Source of the DNA: Chrysomallon squamiferum
Lineage: Eukaryota; Mollusca; Gastropoda; Neomphalida; Peltospiridae
NCBI GenBank assembly: GCA_012295275.1
Contig: CM022668.1
Location: forward strand, 8,203,818-8,267,817
Direction of reading: 5' to 3'
DNA length: 64,000 bases
In this document: positions 40,701-55,154 of the stretch, piece after piece
Position numbering within the stretch: position 1 is the first letter of the stretch
Layout: each line of letters opens with the position of its first letter
Position numbers and translations under genes: made by a program
Notes under the pieces: generated by a model
The model's input: the letters and a program-made list of their open reading frames with translations, nothing else
What the model was told of the DNA's origin: nothing
Database searches by the model: none

Positions 40701-43700
40701 GACAAATTATATCTAATGTCAGTGCATTATACAAATATACAAATAATATCCAAAGGCAGATATATAAATTATGAAGCAATGAAACACAGAGCTGATACAA
40801 AATATTATTATCCAGCAACACTTCAGGTCTGGAATCATACACTTCTGAATAACGTACAAGATGAGTTTTGTGCTTTTAAGAATGATCACCAATCTAACAA
40901 ATTAGTGTGTTAAAATTCTGAGCTGGCAGCTTGTCCCAGTTGTATTAGCTTTCACAGTTTGTCCAGAGCAAACAGTAAAAATGCTACAAAAGATATGTCC
41001 ACTATGAAGAGACTCCTGTTCTGTACTGGAACACAATGACACACAATACCATATTACTGTAATACTAAACTGAAGATATGAGATTCCTTTGTGCTGAGGA
41101 GTTCTGGGAAGATAATCTGCAAATGTGTTGAATGGTTGTTGACAAGGGGATCAAAAATGATCAGTGATATCGCTTTTGTTTTGTGGTATTCACTTAGTGG
41201 TACAGTATGCTCTTTTAAACTATATTCACTTTAATTTGTTACTGCCCCAATTCTTTACTTTTCATAAATATTTATTATTTTCATTTTTAAATGAAGTACA
41301 TGCTTGTTCTGGATGAATTTATGACAGAAAGTATCCATAAATTAATTAAAAACAAACAAAATTAATTTTAAACAATGACACAACAGCAAAATTTTCAAAA
41401 TAACTGAAAATACTATTAATCCAAGCAAAATTAGTAATATTTAAAACAAACAGCTCCAGTTTTTCTGAATAAATACACAACCAACAATATATATTTCATA
41501 TTCAGAGATATCCAAAAACCAAATTATCATACACTGAATCTCAAGAACAAAGAAACATTCAATAAAACTCCACTTCAAATGACAGCAACTGAATCTGAAG
41601 AATCTGTTGATGTGTTATCAATAGGAAAAATCTCAGTGAAAGAATTTTGTTAAATGGCTGCTGCACACAAAATCTTCAGTGAAAACAAACAGGTGGACTT
41701 TTGATCTAGTTGTTGTGTTTGTTCTACCTGTGTGAGATACAGGCTTTCTCAGTGCACTGACAAATCAGTTTGACACAGCAGGTCTGTTAGCAATACAAGA
41801 CATCATATTGTTTAATAATAATAATATTCTGCTGTTTGCTGATTTTATCTGGAGGTTTTCTTTTCTCTTCTTTTTTCTTTTACATTTGCTTGATGATCCT
41901 TAATATTTTAAGTATTTTGTTATTCCAAGGATCTCATATGGAATAACTACAAATAAATTATTGTGTGATCATATATCACTTTTTTTGTAGAATATTTATT
42001 CCAAACTGAGTAAACAGGTAAAAGGTAAGCATATATAGGTTTATTACCCACATTGGTATCCTTTATAGTTGTTAACAACACTTGTGTTTTACAACACAGC
42101 AATCAAAATTGTTTTTCTTCCAACATACCTGCTCAGGTATTTCCACTATTGTCTTAGATTTATTGTAACAATTGTAATTCATGTCCAGGTATTATTAAGG
42201 TATTCTTTCAAGCTTCACCCAGATTCTTGCTCAGTGTTAAAGTCTATATAAATGTCTAATATATTTGCATAAGCTCTGGTATTTTGTTAAGCTTCTGCAA
42301 CCTTGTGTAATACTACAGCTCTTATACACAATGTCCAGTATACCTGTAGACACATTCTTTGATGTTTTAATGACACAGAATAACCACTTATATTCAGCAC
42401 TGTTCTGTACTAGTGTACTCCAGAATGTAGATCAATAACCACTGAAAGTAACTCAGCCAGAAAGTAACACACATTAACACAATACACAACCAGTGCTGAT
42501 ATCCAAACCAGGAAACCAGAAACAAAAATCAATGCAGGTAGCACTTTCCTCTCAACATGATTGTTGTTTTTTTATTCCCTTTTTGCATTACTTATTTGTT
42601 TTTCCTCTTTGTTTTTGTTTATTTAATTTTTTAATTACTTTTTCTTTCTTATTTGGAATCAGTACATTTAAGATTTTGATTTGCTTTTCAATATATTTTT
42701 ATTCCATTTTTAAATTTATTTTAAAACTGTTTATCTTTTCTTGTTTTTGGCTTCTTCTTAGATCAGTAGTGATGTACAACCATTTGCATATGATCACCAC
42801 CATCATTTCACATCATCTAAAACTAAATCATATATGTACACTAGATTTACTAGTAAGCAATAGACCAAATATATATTTACATCCAACACTTTAAAAAAAA
42901 AAAATGAATAGCCGAAAAGTACAATCCAATAAATTTGAACAAGAAATATTTTTCATATCCTCAAGCAAGTCAAAACATCAATCTGCACATCTCTTCAGTT
43001 GGTATTTTCAGTGAAACACCTTCTCAGGGTCATGGAAGCATTCAGAAAGATAACCACTTGACTGATGTAAGTGACAAATAGATCACGGGGCTCATTTATG
43101 TTAGACACTGGTGATATTCGGCTGCACCTGTTTTCTTTTCAACACCCTTTACATGACCAAATACAACAAGGTAAGATGTGTGACCAAGTTATTTAACTGT
43201 TTATTAGAAGCACGCTCCAGTTATCACTGATGCATTCATGGGCAGTGAGGCGAAACCTGCTTCATGCAGTGACCATACAGATTCATTTATAATGAGAGTG
43301 CAATTCTTTTGAGTACAGGATGTATACTTGTATTGTAAGAAAACATGTTAAAAAACAACTGAGTTTTTTTAACTGAGAATTTATTAGATATCTTTACTTA
43401 TTTATCTTTTTTTTACATAATAAAAGATTAAATATTAGATAAACTTTAAAATTTACTAGATATCTTTACTTATTAACCTTTTTCAAAGACTGAATATTGA
43501 GTGAATTTTAAAATTACAAATTTATGAGACATCATTACTTATTTATCTACTTTTCTTATTCAAAGACCAAGTTTTAAGCAAATTTTAAAATTTAGAATTT
43601 AACTTGATAATTTTATTAAATTATCTGTTTCTACTTATTCAAAGACTAAGTATTAAGTGAATTCTAAAATTAAAATTTTACTAAATATCTATCCTTATTT

Positions 43701-45061
43701 ACCTCTTTTCACTTATTCAAAGATAATTTTAAAACTAACAATTTACTATTTATACATTCACCTTTTCACTTAATGAAAACTATCCACATACAAAATGCGA
43801 TCTTTTACATTACTTATTTAAACATACTGTATAGTCTGACAGATCAAATGAACTGTTTGGAATAGGAAACAAGATGAATTATGAACTGCTATGATGTCAT
43901 AAATCATTATATCTGACCTAATAAGAACATTTTTAGAACTGAGCTGTAGTCTGCTTCCTTAAACAATAATGAAATCCTATAATGATTTCTTTATGATAAA
44001 CTAAATTACTGTTTTCATCAGTGGATATTTTACAGCATTCATAAAATGGGATATTTGTACTTACTATTCTTATTCAGTTATTGTTTACATTTCTTTGTCT
44101 TTAATTTAAAGTTGTTTGTTGTTTTTTTTTTTTAATATTATTATTATTTCTTCTTTTTTTTTTTGTATGTATTTTTTGCTGCTTTTTTTATTTTTCATTT
44201 GTGGGGGTTTGTCTCTTTTCTTTCTTTCTTGTTTTTTTTTGTATTTCTTTTGTGGGTTATAAGTGTTGTGAAAACCCCCGCAAAAAGCCTAACAACACCT
44301 GTATGACAGAATTTCAACAGGTTCAGCAAGAACATTTTACATATTCATTTGTTCATATTACCAAGATTTTTATTTATGTATTCATTTTTGTATATTTTAA
44401 TACACACTTAGGAGATGGAATTTTTACACCCTGAAAGGAATGTCTAGACAGTTCAAAACATACTCCCACAAGCAATTTCACACATCTTGTCAAGTAAAAT
44501 AAACACATTAAATGTACGCAAGTGAACCGTCTCAAATGTTATGAACCCAATACCTCAACAATGAAATATGCAGGTGCAACAAAACAAACGTAATTTGTTT
44601 TTTTATTGTTATTATTAAATTTAATATAATTTCAAATTAGAGTTTAAATTTCTTCAAGAGAGTGTTTATCATATACTAATGAGTTAAACATATTGTGCAT
44701 ACTTAATGTTTTTTTTTTTTTTTTTATTATTTTTAATTATAATATTATTATTATTTTTTTTTTTTTTACTGGAATCAAATCTTTGCTAAAATTCTAATAT
44801 TTACTGTTAATCGAATTATTTAAAAGTATTTCTATGAACATTTCATTAAACCAATCATTAAAAAGTTGGAAGAAACACAAAATATATCTAGCCTTTATCT
44901 GCACATTTTAACAAAAATACAAAACAAAACCCCAAACTGTCCGCTGAAGTATATCAGATACATTTGAACATGAAACAACCAAGACACAGAAAATATATTT
45001 TGTCTTTTTGTTGCACAAGTGACATACAGACATAGGAAAACAAAAAGATAACCAATCTCTT

Positions 45062-45109
<48 letters not shown>

Positions 45110-48100
45110 CAGTATATTACAGAATATTACAAAATGTTTATATACATTGTTTGTATCATAAAAAATTGATTTTAACATGAACTGAAAAATAGTAGTAATA
45201 TTAAGAAAATAAACCTGTCACTGGAAGCTTATAAAATGTACAAATGTACTTAACTGACATGTGAGTATATCAAAAGAATATTTTAATATCCATTATTAGT
45301 TTAATCAATATTTTTAAAATACTGATTAGAAATATGTTTAATTATTAATTAAAATAAAAATACTTTTAACTATTAAATGAATAGAAAGATATAGTGTTTA
45401 ATTTTCAGTTAAAATAGAAATAAATATCTTGTAATTCTTAATTAAAATATACCTTTTAACTATTACTTAAATCAGAAATAGATATTATATAATTCTTATC
45501 AGTTAAAATAGAAATAAATACTTTGCAATTCTTAATTAAAATAGAAATAAATACTTTGCAATTCTTAATTAAAATGTTACTTCCAATAGAAATATCTCTT
45601 AATTCTCAATTGAATAGATATTATATAATTCTTATCAATTAAAATTGAAATAAATACTTTGCAATTCTTAATTAAAATAGAAATAAATACTTTGCAATTC
45701 TTAATTAAAATAGAAATAAATACTTTGCAATTCGCAATTCTTAATTAAAATAGAAATAAATACTTTGCAATTCTTAATTAAAATAGAAATAAATACTTTG
45801 CAATTCTTAATTAAAATAGAAATAAATACTTTGCAATTCTTAATTAAAATGTTACTTCCAATAGAAATATCTCTTAATTCTCAGTTAAACCCTCCCTTTT
45901 AACTATTAATTAACATAGAAATAAATACCTATTTATAAGTCTTAATTCAAATATACTTTTAACAATACATTATAAAGGACTTACCTCAACTGTTCTAGCA
46001 GGGTCCCGCCCTCTCCTACAGTATTATATGCAGCTTCTATAGTTGTCTCCCTTTGTTGATTGAACTGAGCCAGTAACTGTTCAGCCCCTTCAACACTGTC
46101 AGCAATCTCAGAACTCTGTAATTCCTGTTGTAGTTCCTCTAGCCATGATGTCAGCTGAAAGTTATAATATCAGTTTTTATTGTTTTTAGTAACAAAACCA
46201 GTATCAGCTATGCATGAAATGCATTTTATTAAATATTTTTTATAATAAAAGCAGCATAAACAAAATGTATTTTTTTTAACATTTTGTGTTTGTTTTGTTG
46301 TTTCTTTTTTTGTAACAAATGCAGTAGGTGACATAGACATAATGTATTTTATTAAATTTTTTTTTTTTTTTTTAATAATAAAGCACTAGATGTCATGACA
46401 TAATGAATATTTTTTATTATATATATAACATTTCCTGATATGTGAAACTTCATATTTCCTTGTAATAAAATTTTCATTTTCTTACTAATTACTGAGAATT
46501 ATAAGAAGTGATTTAATTTCCTGGTGTAAAAGCACACACATTATTTGAAAATAATTATAACTTCAATAATATATAAATACCTCATGCACATGTGTGTAGA
46601 ATGAAACAGTCATGTCAAGTACTGCTCTTCGCCGTTCCAGAGAGGCTAGGAAGTTGTGCATTCTCTGCTGCAGGTCATGAGCCTCGTTATAGATCTCCTT
46701 CGGGTCACACTCTCCTGTCTGCGCCAGTTCATCAGCGGCTGCCAGCAGCTTCTCCGCGTTTGTTATTGTATTCTAAAAACAAACACAATTTGTAATAGTT
46801 TCATTTGTTATTGTATTCTAAAAACAAACACAATTTGTAATAGTTTCATTTGTTATTGTGTTCTAAAAACAAACACAATTTGTAATAGTTTCGTTTGTTA
46901 TTGTGTTCTAAAAACAAACAGAATTTGTAATAGTTTCATTTGTTATTGTATTCTAAAAACAAACAGAATTTGTAATAGTTTCATTTGTTATTGTGTTCCA
47001 AAAACAAACAGAATTTATAATAGTTTCATTTGTTATTGTTTTAAAAACAAAATAATTTGAAAAAGTTTCATTTGTTATTGTTCTAAAAACAAAATAATTT
47101 GAAATAGTTTCTTATTTATTGTTCTAAAAATAATTTAAAATAGTTAAAACAAAATAGAATTTTTCGTTTTTTTCATTTGTTATTGTACTCTAAACACAAA
47201 AAGAATTAGTAGTTATTTAAAATAAAAACTTAAGAAAAAAAAATAAAAAAGATTTTAAAAATTAAGTTACTGCACATAAAACAAACCACTCCAGGTTTTG
47301 CTATCCTATAGGATTTATTTTGAAGGATATTATGTGGGTGATATTTGATTAAAATTAAAATTAATATAATACTTTGTTATCTAAAATTAATATAATATTA
47401 TATGGGTGACTTTTTATCTAAAATAAAATATACAATGTAATACTATGTATCTAACATTAAACATGCAGTATAATACTTTGTATGTAAAATAAAATATCAA
47501 TATAATACTATGTATCTAAAATAATATATACAATATAATACTATGTATCTAAAATAAAATGTACAATATAATACTATGTATCTAAAATAATATATACAAT
47601 GTAATACTATGTATCTAAAATAAAACATGCAATATAATACTATGTATCTAAGAAATATATCTATGTGACTAAAATAATAATCTCTGAATATATAAATTAC
47701 ATTTTGGCTAGTTGGTTAATAAAATGATGTTTCAATGATATTATTACTGTTTACTAACCTGGGCCACTGACTCAAAATGTTCATGACTCTTGTGTAAAGC
47801 TTTGGCTCTCTGTAACGTCTTGCCAATAGAAATATTCTTAAGCAGAAACACATCACCATGGCTGTCCAGCCAGTCAATCACCTTAAACAAAACAGTAAGT
47901 AAACAATGAGTAAATGTTGTTACAACTTATCAATCCAATATATTCTAAGTCCATATTTAGATGAATCTGCTTAGAGATTAAATTACTGTCTAATGTACCA
48001 CAAGTTCACTTTAAAGAAAGAAAAAAATACTGATAAATATATGATAAATACTCTTTCTGTCTGAGATATGTTCAGTGTTTTTAATAAGTAATTGTTCTAT

Positions 48101-51100
48101 TCTGCCACATGTTGTTAATTGTCACTTGAAATATACAAAATGTATCTTCAGCTATTGTTTCAATCTACCTCAAGTATTCATTAAAGAAAAAAACAAACAT
48201 GTACCTGTTTGACATCCTGCTGGAAAAGTCGAAGTCCAAGTCTCTGGTGAAGTTTGACTTTCTTGGCATGCCAGATCTGTTCCAGGTGGCGCTGATGAGC
48301 CAGTACCTCGTGCACCACATCGAGAACATGGCCGGCAGCTTCAGAATAGTCTGCCTTGGCAGTAAGAGAGTTACTGCTTCCAGATGACACTGGTGTCTGC
48401 AGTGTGTCCAGCAGAGACTTGCCATCTCCACACACCTGGTCAAACCATTCAGTGAAAGTATTATCAGTACATTATAACTTAATGATTACCCTTTTTAATG
48501 GAAGTAAAGCCAAAATGTAACAAAATAGTGTAAATACTGTAATAGTTTTGTCAGTTTTTCCAGAAACAGTTTATGTACAGTAAACTCTCTCTTATACAAC
48601 CCTTTAGCAATTTTATTAACTGCAGTTTCTGACTGCAAAGTGGCTGCTGCAGACAGATAGATCCTTCACAAAATCCTAGTCTAGAGCCACATTAGCTGGG
48701 TTTTACGTCTCTTTTTATCACAAAGTTAATGTATGTCACTGTATTATTTGATCAACAAGCACATCAGTATATTATTTTGATAAGATTCAGCTTTATGTTT
48801 TATTATTGATAATAATCATCTTTGTCTTTCAGGAATTTTGCTAACATCTTCAACAGGACATGGAATCATTTACAATAATGAAGCTGATGAAACTGGTTTA
48901 ATAAATGTCTAAAACACTCACCTCGGCATATGACTGGCTGATAGCTTCAATAAGATTCTGATGTTGTTGTAAAGCTTCTTCTAGTTCATCAATTTGAGAT
49001 GGTACTTTGGTATTTTCACACACACTCTGCCAGGCTAAAACCTGAGCCAAATACTGAAACACAAATATAATAATAAAATAATAATTTATAAGTGTTAAAC
49101 CATGGTTTATTAAATCCTGAACAAAACTGAAATTATATCCTCAAATAAATCAATTGAGAAAATAAATAAAAAAATGAAAAAGTCTGATTTATTATTTTTA
49201 TTATTTATTATTCTGAGACGAATCTTAAGACAAAAGTACAAAAAACGAATATGCTAATAGAGATAAAAACTTAAAAATAAACAACAATTCAATTAATTAA
49301 AAACTATATCATCAGTCAAGTTTTAAAATAAAAACCATACTAATTCTGTTTTTTTAATTAAACAGTTAAGCAAATAAATATGAACACATCAATCACTGGT
49401 ATAAATATAAAACAAACATAGTCCTCCTTTCTTGTGAAACATAAATATGCTGGTTTGACTAATCATTATATATAAATGTAAGTTTAACTATGAATGACAC
49501 ACCTGTTCTGCTTTCTTGTGAAACATAAATATGCTGGTTTGACTAATCATTATATATAAATGTAAGTTTAAATATGAATGACACACCTGTCCTCCTTTCT
49601 TGTGAAACATAAATATGCTAGTTTGACTAATCATTATATATAAATGTAAGTTTAACTATGAATGACACACCTGTTCTGCTTTCTTGTGAAACATCACAGA
49701 CATTCGTAAGACAGTGCTCCTGTCGTCAAGAGCTGCAGCCAGACTCTTCCACTCTCTCTCAAGTTTGCCAGCCTGTATTCTGATAGTGTTAGAGGCGTAG
49801 TGGCCCGCATCACACAACCTCTGAGCCATCCCAAGGATCCGAGTTATATTTACATAAACATTCTAGAAAAAAAAAAACAGCAAATGCTTATAAATAAATA
49901 CCAATGTTTAAATTTAAAGTTAAAAATAGTAAGTATGTTTTGAAATTATTTTAATTTCATTTAATAATGTTTATATGATACAAAATTAGTGAACTTAAAT
50001 CATTTACTGAAACAATACATTAATAAAGTCAGAACATTAAATTATTTATAACAGCAAAGTATAGTAGTTGTTGTAATTGTTACAGCAGTAAGTGTTTTAA
50101 TAGTTGTTGCAGTAACTGTAATACAGTGATTGTGGTAATAGTAGTAGTAGTAGTTCAGCAGTTGCAGTGTAATTGGTAATAGCAGTGGTGCTGGTAGTGA
50201 CAAAATAATATATACAGTATTAAATAAATAAATAAATAAATTAAGAGAGAAATAAATACTCACCACAGCACTAGTAGCAAACTGACTATGTTCATTTTCT
50301 AGCTCTACAGCAAACTGATGAGTGGTTCCCACCTCTGTGTAGTTGACAAGAAACAAATCTCGATTGTGACTAATCCAATCAAACATCTGAAATTAATAAC
50401 ACAGATAAAATATTATAAAATTTTACTTATTTAAGTATTTAAAATGAAAGAAATTGTATGTCTGAAAAGCATTCATGAACAAATGATAAAATTGATAAAA
50501 GGCAGCTAAAATTATTTTAAAATGATCATTATTTCAAAATCAAAAATAATTATCTTAAAACTCAGTGATTATTTAGTCTTTTCAATTCTCTAGTGACTAC
50601 AGCTAGAACACAATGATGTAGTATATAAACTACAAAAATATTTTATATGAACAATTATCTTAAAATAAGTGACAAAATGAATTAGAATCAAAACCCAAAC
50701 AGGTCTGATGCTATTGAAATGACCATCTCCTCAGTCACTGCCCAAACTATTATGATTAAAATGGATAAAAGGAAATATTTTATTTTTATAATAATAATAT
50801 ATAATCATATAAAGATTTAGTGCATAAAATGTTCTAAAACAATCAACACAAATTAACAACTATTGAGAAACATAAATAAATGACAACCAAGACTCCAAAA
50901 TACACTGTCAAATAAATACCAAAATGAACAATAACTAAATTTAAAAAATTATTATTCTTCCCATCCTTGAAAATAAACATTTAGAATTAGATACAAACTT
51001 TTTCAACATCTTCCTCAAAAATGCGAAGCTGCAGACACTGCTCCAGCCTCATCTTCTTCACCGACCACAGCTGATTGAGATGTTGTTTGGTTGAGTGCAG

Positions 51101-54100
51101 ATTGTCCAGCAATTGTGATATCTGGGGGACAGCACTCTGGAAATCTGCATTTCCTGATATCATGTATCGACCAGAACCTTTTATTTTAATACATAACAAT
51201 ATCAGTTTGGGTTTTTCTGTATATGCCAACAGTTTTGTTCAGATGAAGTTTGTATGAGTATACATATAAATGCATAATTAATGTGTGCAAATGTGTATAT
51301 ATTTCAATAAATATATAATAAAAGAAAACTAATAGACAAATATAAATAAATAGCAGAAGATAAACACATAATTTAAAACAATTTTTTGAACTATCAAGCT
51401 ATGTCTGGATTTGTAACACTTTTGCTATCTGGAAACTTCTACCACAAAACCCATATGCAAAATTATTAACAAACAAATAGAAAAAATATACTTTATCTTA
51501 TCTAAATCTGAAAATTTTCCAAATAAAACTCACCAGACTGACCATCTGATTCTCCCGTTATTCGTCTCAGTATCTGCTGCCCTTCTGCTGCCAGACTCTC
51601 TACGGGTGCCATGGTTACTCGTTTCTTTAAGTGACTATGCTCCTCTAGAACAAGCTGGGCACCATTCAGATCATCAGGTAATTCTGGGTTTGTCAGAATT
51701 TCACCTAACTCGTCTAGCTTGTCTAGAAGATCTAAAGCTTTCCATATAAATTCTTCCAGCATCTGAAACACATTGAAGTTGTTTAGTAACCAAAGTTAAC
51801 ATAAAATACTAACATAATTAAGCAGCTCTGAAGAGATTAAATGTGTAGAATTTAGTCTGGCTGGTACATATTTATATAATAAAAGTTTAAGTGAAATACA
51901 AATATAATTATACAGCTCTGAACAGACTACTTTTCAAACAAATTGAGATAGTGTCTAACAAGGTAGGTACAAAACAGCTATTTCCTTGTTTCTTGGAAAA
52001 ACAACTCTGTACTCATGTTGTCAATGCACTACATTATTAATTTGGGAAAAAATATAGATTTATATTTCAGTGCTCTTACAACCATATTAAAAATAGTTTC
52101 TATATAACAAAATATATTTGACTTGGGTTCCAGTGACTGGAGAAAGAACTAACAAAAAATATTTAAGCATAAATGAAAATTTTTAAACCTATTGTAATCA
52201 TGTTCATAAAAACAGATTAAAATGAATGAATGAAGGAAGAAACAAACAAATATATCATCCTACCAGTCTCAGTTGTATCCATTGTTCATGGTCATATTCC
52301 AGAGTCCCGTCAAATTCTCGAGTTAACTGAGTTGGTTCGACAGCCTTCGATAAACTGTCTACTGAGATCATACAGGTCTGTAGACAAAATAAAATATTTA
52401 CTCACACAGTATTACAATTTCTTTTATGTTCTAAATCATATCCCTTCATTTAATTTCTTAAATATACAAAAAATGATATTACAAATAGAAAACAAGCTTT
52501 AATTCATATATATATAAACTGACAAATTTTATAAACTGAATAAAATATAGCTATCTGTATTTTTTCTCATTTTTTAAAAATGTATTGACTGTTAAAGTGT
52601 GAAAGTAAAATGTAATTACGAAAATATTGGGAAAAATTATGAAAAAAACCCACACTTTTATATAGAATAATAAAAATAAATAATAGTAATAAAAATAAAC
52701 AAACAAAATCTTAAGATAATAATTATACTCTGGGAAATAATCTGAAAAATAATTTGTTATGCAGATTCAAAGATTAAAATAAAATGTAATTATTGGTAAA
52801 TCTGGAACTAACACTAATCAGATTATAATTATTAAAAATATTTCATTGTTATCTTACTTCAAAATTATATTTGGCACTTCCCACACTCGTCCTCTTCTTC
52901 TCCCAGAATTTTTCTGGTTTTATGATATATGCAACATGAATATTTCCAGGAAAACATTCCTAAAAACAAATCAATAAAGGTTAATTAGGTAAAAACGAAT
53001 AAAAAATTAAAAATGTTAAAAGTAATAAAAACAAATTAGTGATACAAGTAGTTCATCCTTTTTACAAAAATAGATGATAATCTTTTTTTTTAAACTATTG
53101 ATAAGTAAAGAAATGCTTCATCATGTAGTTGTCAGTACTGTTGTGGACTGGAACAAATAATGTAAATGTATTTTGCCAGTCACTAGCCAATGAACCTTTA
53201 TTTTATAATAAAACACAACAACATCCTAATAAACCTAAAGAAATACATAGAGGATATACATATTTTCTAGTTTCAAAATGTTATTATCTGTATATATATA
53301 TGGTTGTCTGTGTGAAAGAAAACTGGCAGAATAAATCAATGTAAAACTGATATACTTATTTTATTATGAATTATTTATTTTTAAATAAAATGATACCACA
53401 AAACAAAGATAATGTCATTGATAGCTTCACACAGGTTTTTGTTTGTTGTATAATATGTTAAATATAACAATCACTCTGAAGGATAAAAATATATTAATAT
53501 ATTATTCGTTGGGTTTTTTAATATCACTGGTATATTTTAACAAGAAATAAATTTAAATATCTCATGTACATCTACAAAATATATTTAGCTTTTTGTAAAT
53601 CTACCAATCTACCAAAGGCATAGTTTAAGATATCTTGTAAAGAGTAGGAAAGGTTCTAGTGCTACTAATTATATAGAATAGTAGCCATAAACAAAAATAA
53701 AAATAAATAGAATTTGTATTTTAGTATCAGTAATTGATCAATGCTAAAAAATGAATAATTACTTAATGCTGTTAATATATGAATTTTAATTAGCAGCTGT
53801 TAAAGTATTAAATGATTTAAACAATTACTTTATTTATTTTTCTTAACAAGTAAAATGCAAAATCACTTTAGAAGTAGTACCAGAAACTACATAATCAGAT
53901 TAAGCTATGCTTTATCACTGTAATCTATCTGAGTAAAAGACACGAACAGAGAAACACATCATTTTCTCTTTCTCAGATCAACAAATCAGATAACAATTGA
54001 AAAAACAAATACCTTGCTGTAATCACCTACAATCTTTCAAGAAACTATTAATTTTCTTTTTGTTTTCAAACATTTTTCTAAAGAATAAGCAAGTCATGAA

Positions 54101-55055
54101 CTTAATAAATATATCAAGTGTAAATAAACAACATTTATCTAAACAAAGTGAAAACTTTGGTATGAGTGCATGACAAACAATAATCAATCAATTTAGACAA
54201 ACTGAATTTAATTTATAGTTACAGATTTTATATAAGGAATAACATGGTATTATTCAAATGTGTAATTTTAAGAAGAAATTTTTCTCCTTTTTGTACCAGA
54301 TTTTTTATTAGTACATATCTTTAAGATCTGGATTCTGAACTAATAAATTTTCATATAATTTATTAGTGTAACATGTTTTACTTTAGTAAAATGTAAGGAT
54401 TCTATTCTAAAATGACATATTCTAAAAAATGACACACATACTCACATTCAAACACACTCACCCAAACATGCCCATACTCTCTCTCTGTAATAAACATACA
54501 CACATACACATAATCAAGATATTCTGGTAACCTGAGACCTTTCATTAATTATTTTCTATATTAAACTACACAAAACAGGAATATCTGCAACATAATCTGC
54601 TGTAAATCTGTTCCATTTTTAACTTCATTTAATCTATAAGAACTGGTTTCATATTATAATTACTTGAAAGAAGAACAATTCCAAGCTTAAGAAATCAACA
54701 TCAGATTAAAGTTACTTGAAATATGAGTCTGACAACAGGTATTAATGTCGCACTCACTTGTAAAGCTTTAAGAATTGGTTTTACAGTTTGCCATGTTGAT
54801 CCTCGCATATCCAATATCACAGAAAAGCCTTTGTCACGGACTTCGTCACTGAAAAAAAAAAAATTGTACAATAACACTAATTAAGTAAGTAATAATACTA
54901 AAATATTCTCAAACTGCAACATGTATACAAATTTAATATCAATATCTTGATGAAGCTCCATGTTTTTGTGTTTTCACTTGATCATACGTCAGTCAAAGAA
55001 ATAGCTGTTTTTGTGTGTTATCTTTAAGCTGAAGTGTGCAAGTTGTGTGTGTGTG

Positions 55056-55154
<99 letters not shown>

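Larger units (their letters stand above)
34990..45984. other. Intron 15 (about 11 kb), largest intron in the window
   Basis: It separates exons 15 and 16 in the middle of the spectrin rod. From about 35.2 to 43.3 kb it has unusually few simple repeats and a more even composition than other introns. Diverged direct repeats occur, for example CAATTAGTGAAAATGA near 35884 and 36051. No exon, RNA gene or transposon was recognised. It could hold enhancers, a nested non-coding RNA or an internal promoter. Confidence 0.6.

Noticed and set aside
42493-42894. Plus-strand open frame of 133 codons with many Phe/Leu/Ile, like a membrane protein
   Set aside because: Its hydrophobicity comes from T-rich DNA (TTTTTATT, TTTTCTT). 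There is no domain, no codon bias and no splice context; it is in intron 15 antisense to Trio.
46656-47060. Plus-strand 134-codon frame with repeated [15 protein letters not shown]
   Set aside because: It is the antisense of exon 14 plus the 45-bp array; the frame stays open because the unit length is a multiple of three.
48580-48610. TACAGTAAACTCTCTCTTATAC, resembling a pogo-type terminal repeat
   Set aside because: No inverted partner was found nearby, so no element can be delimited.
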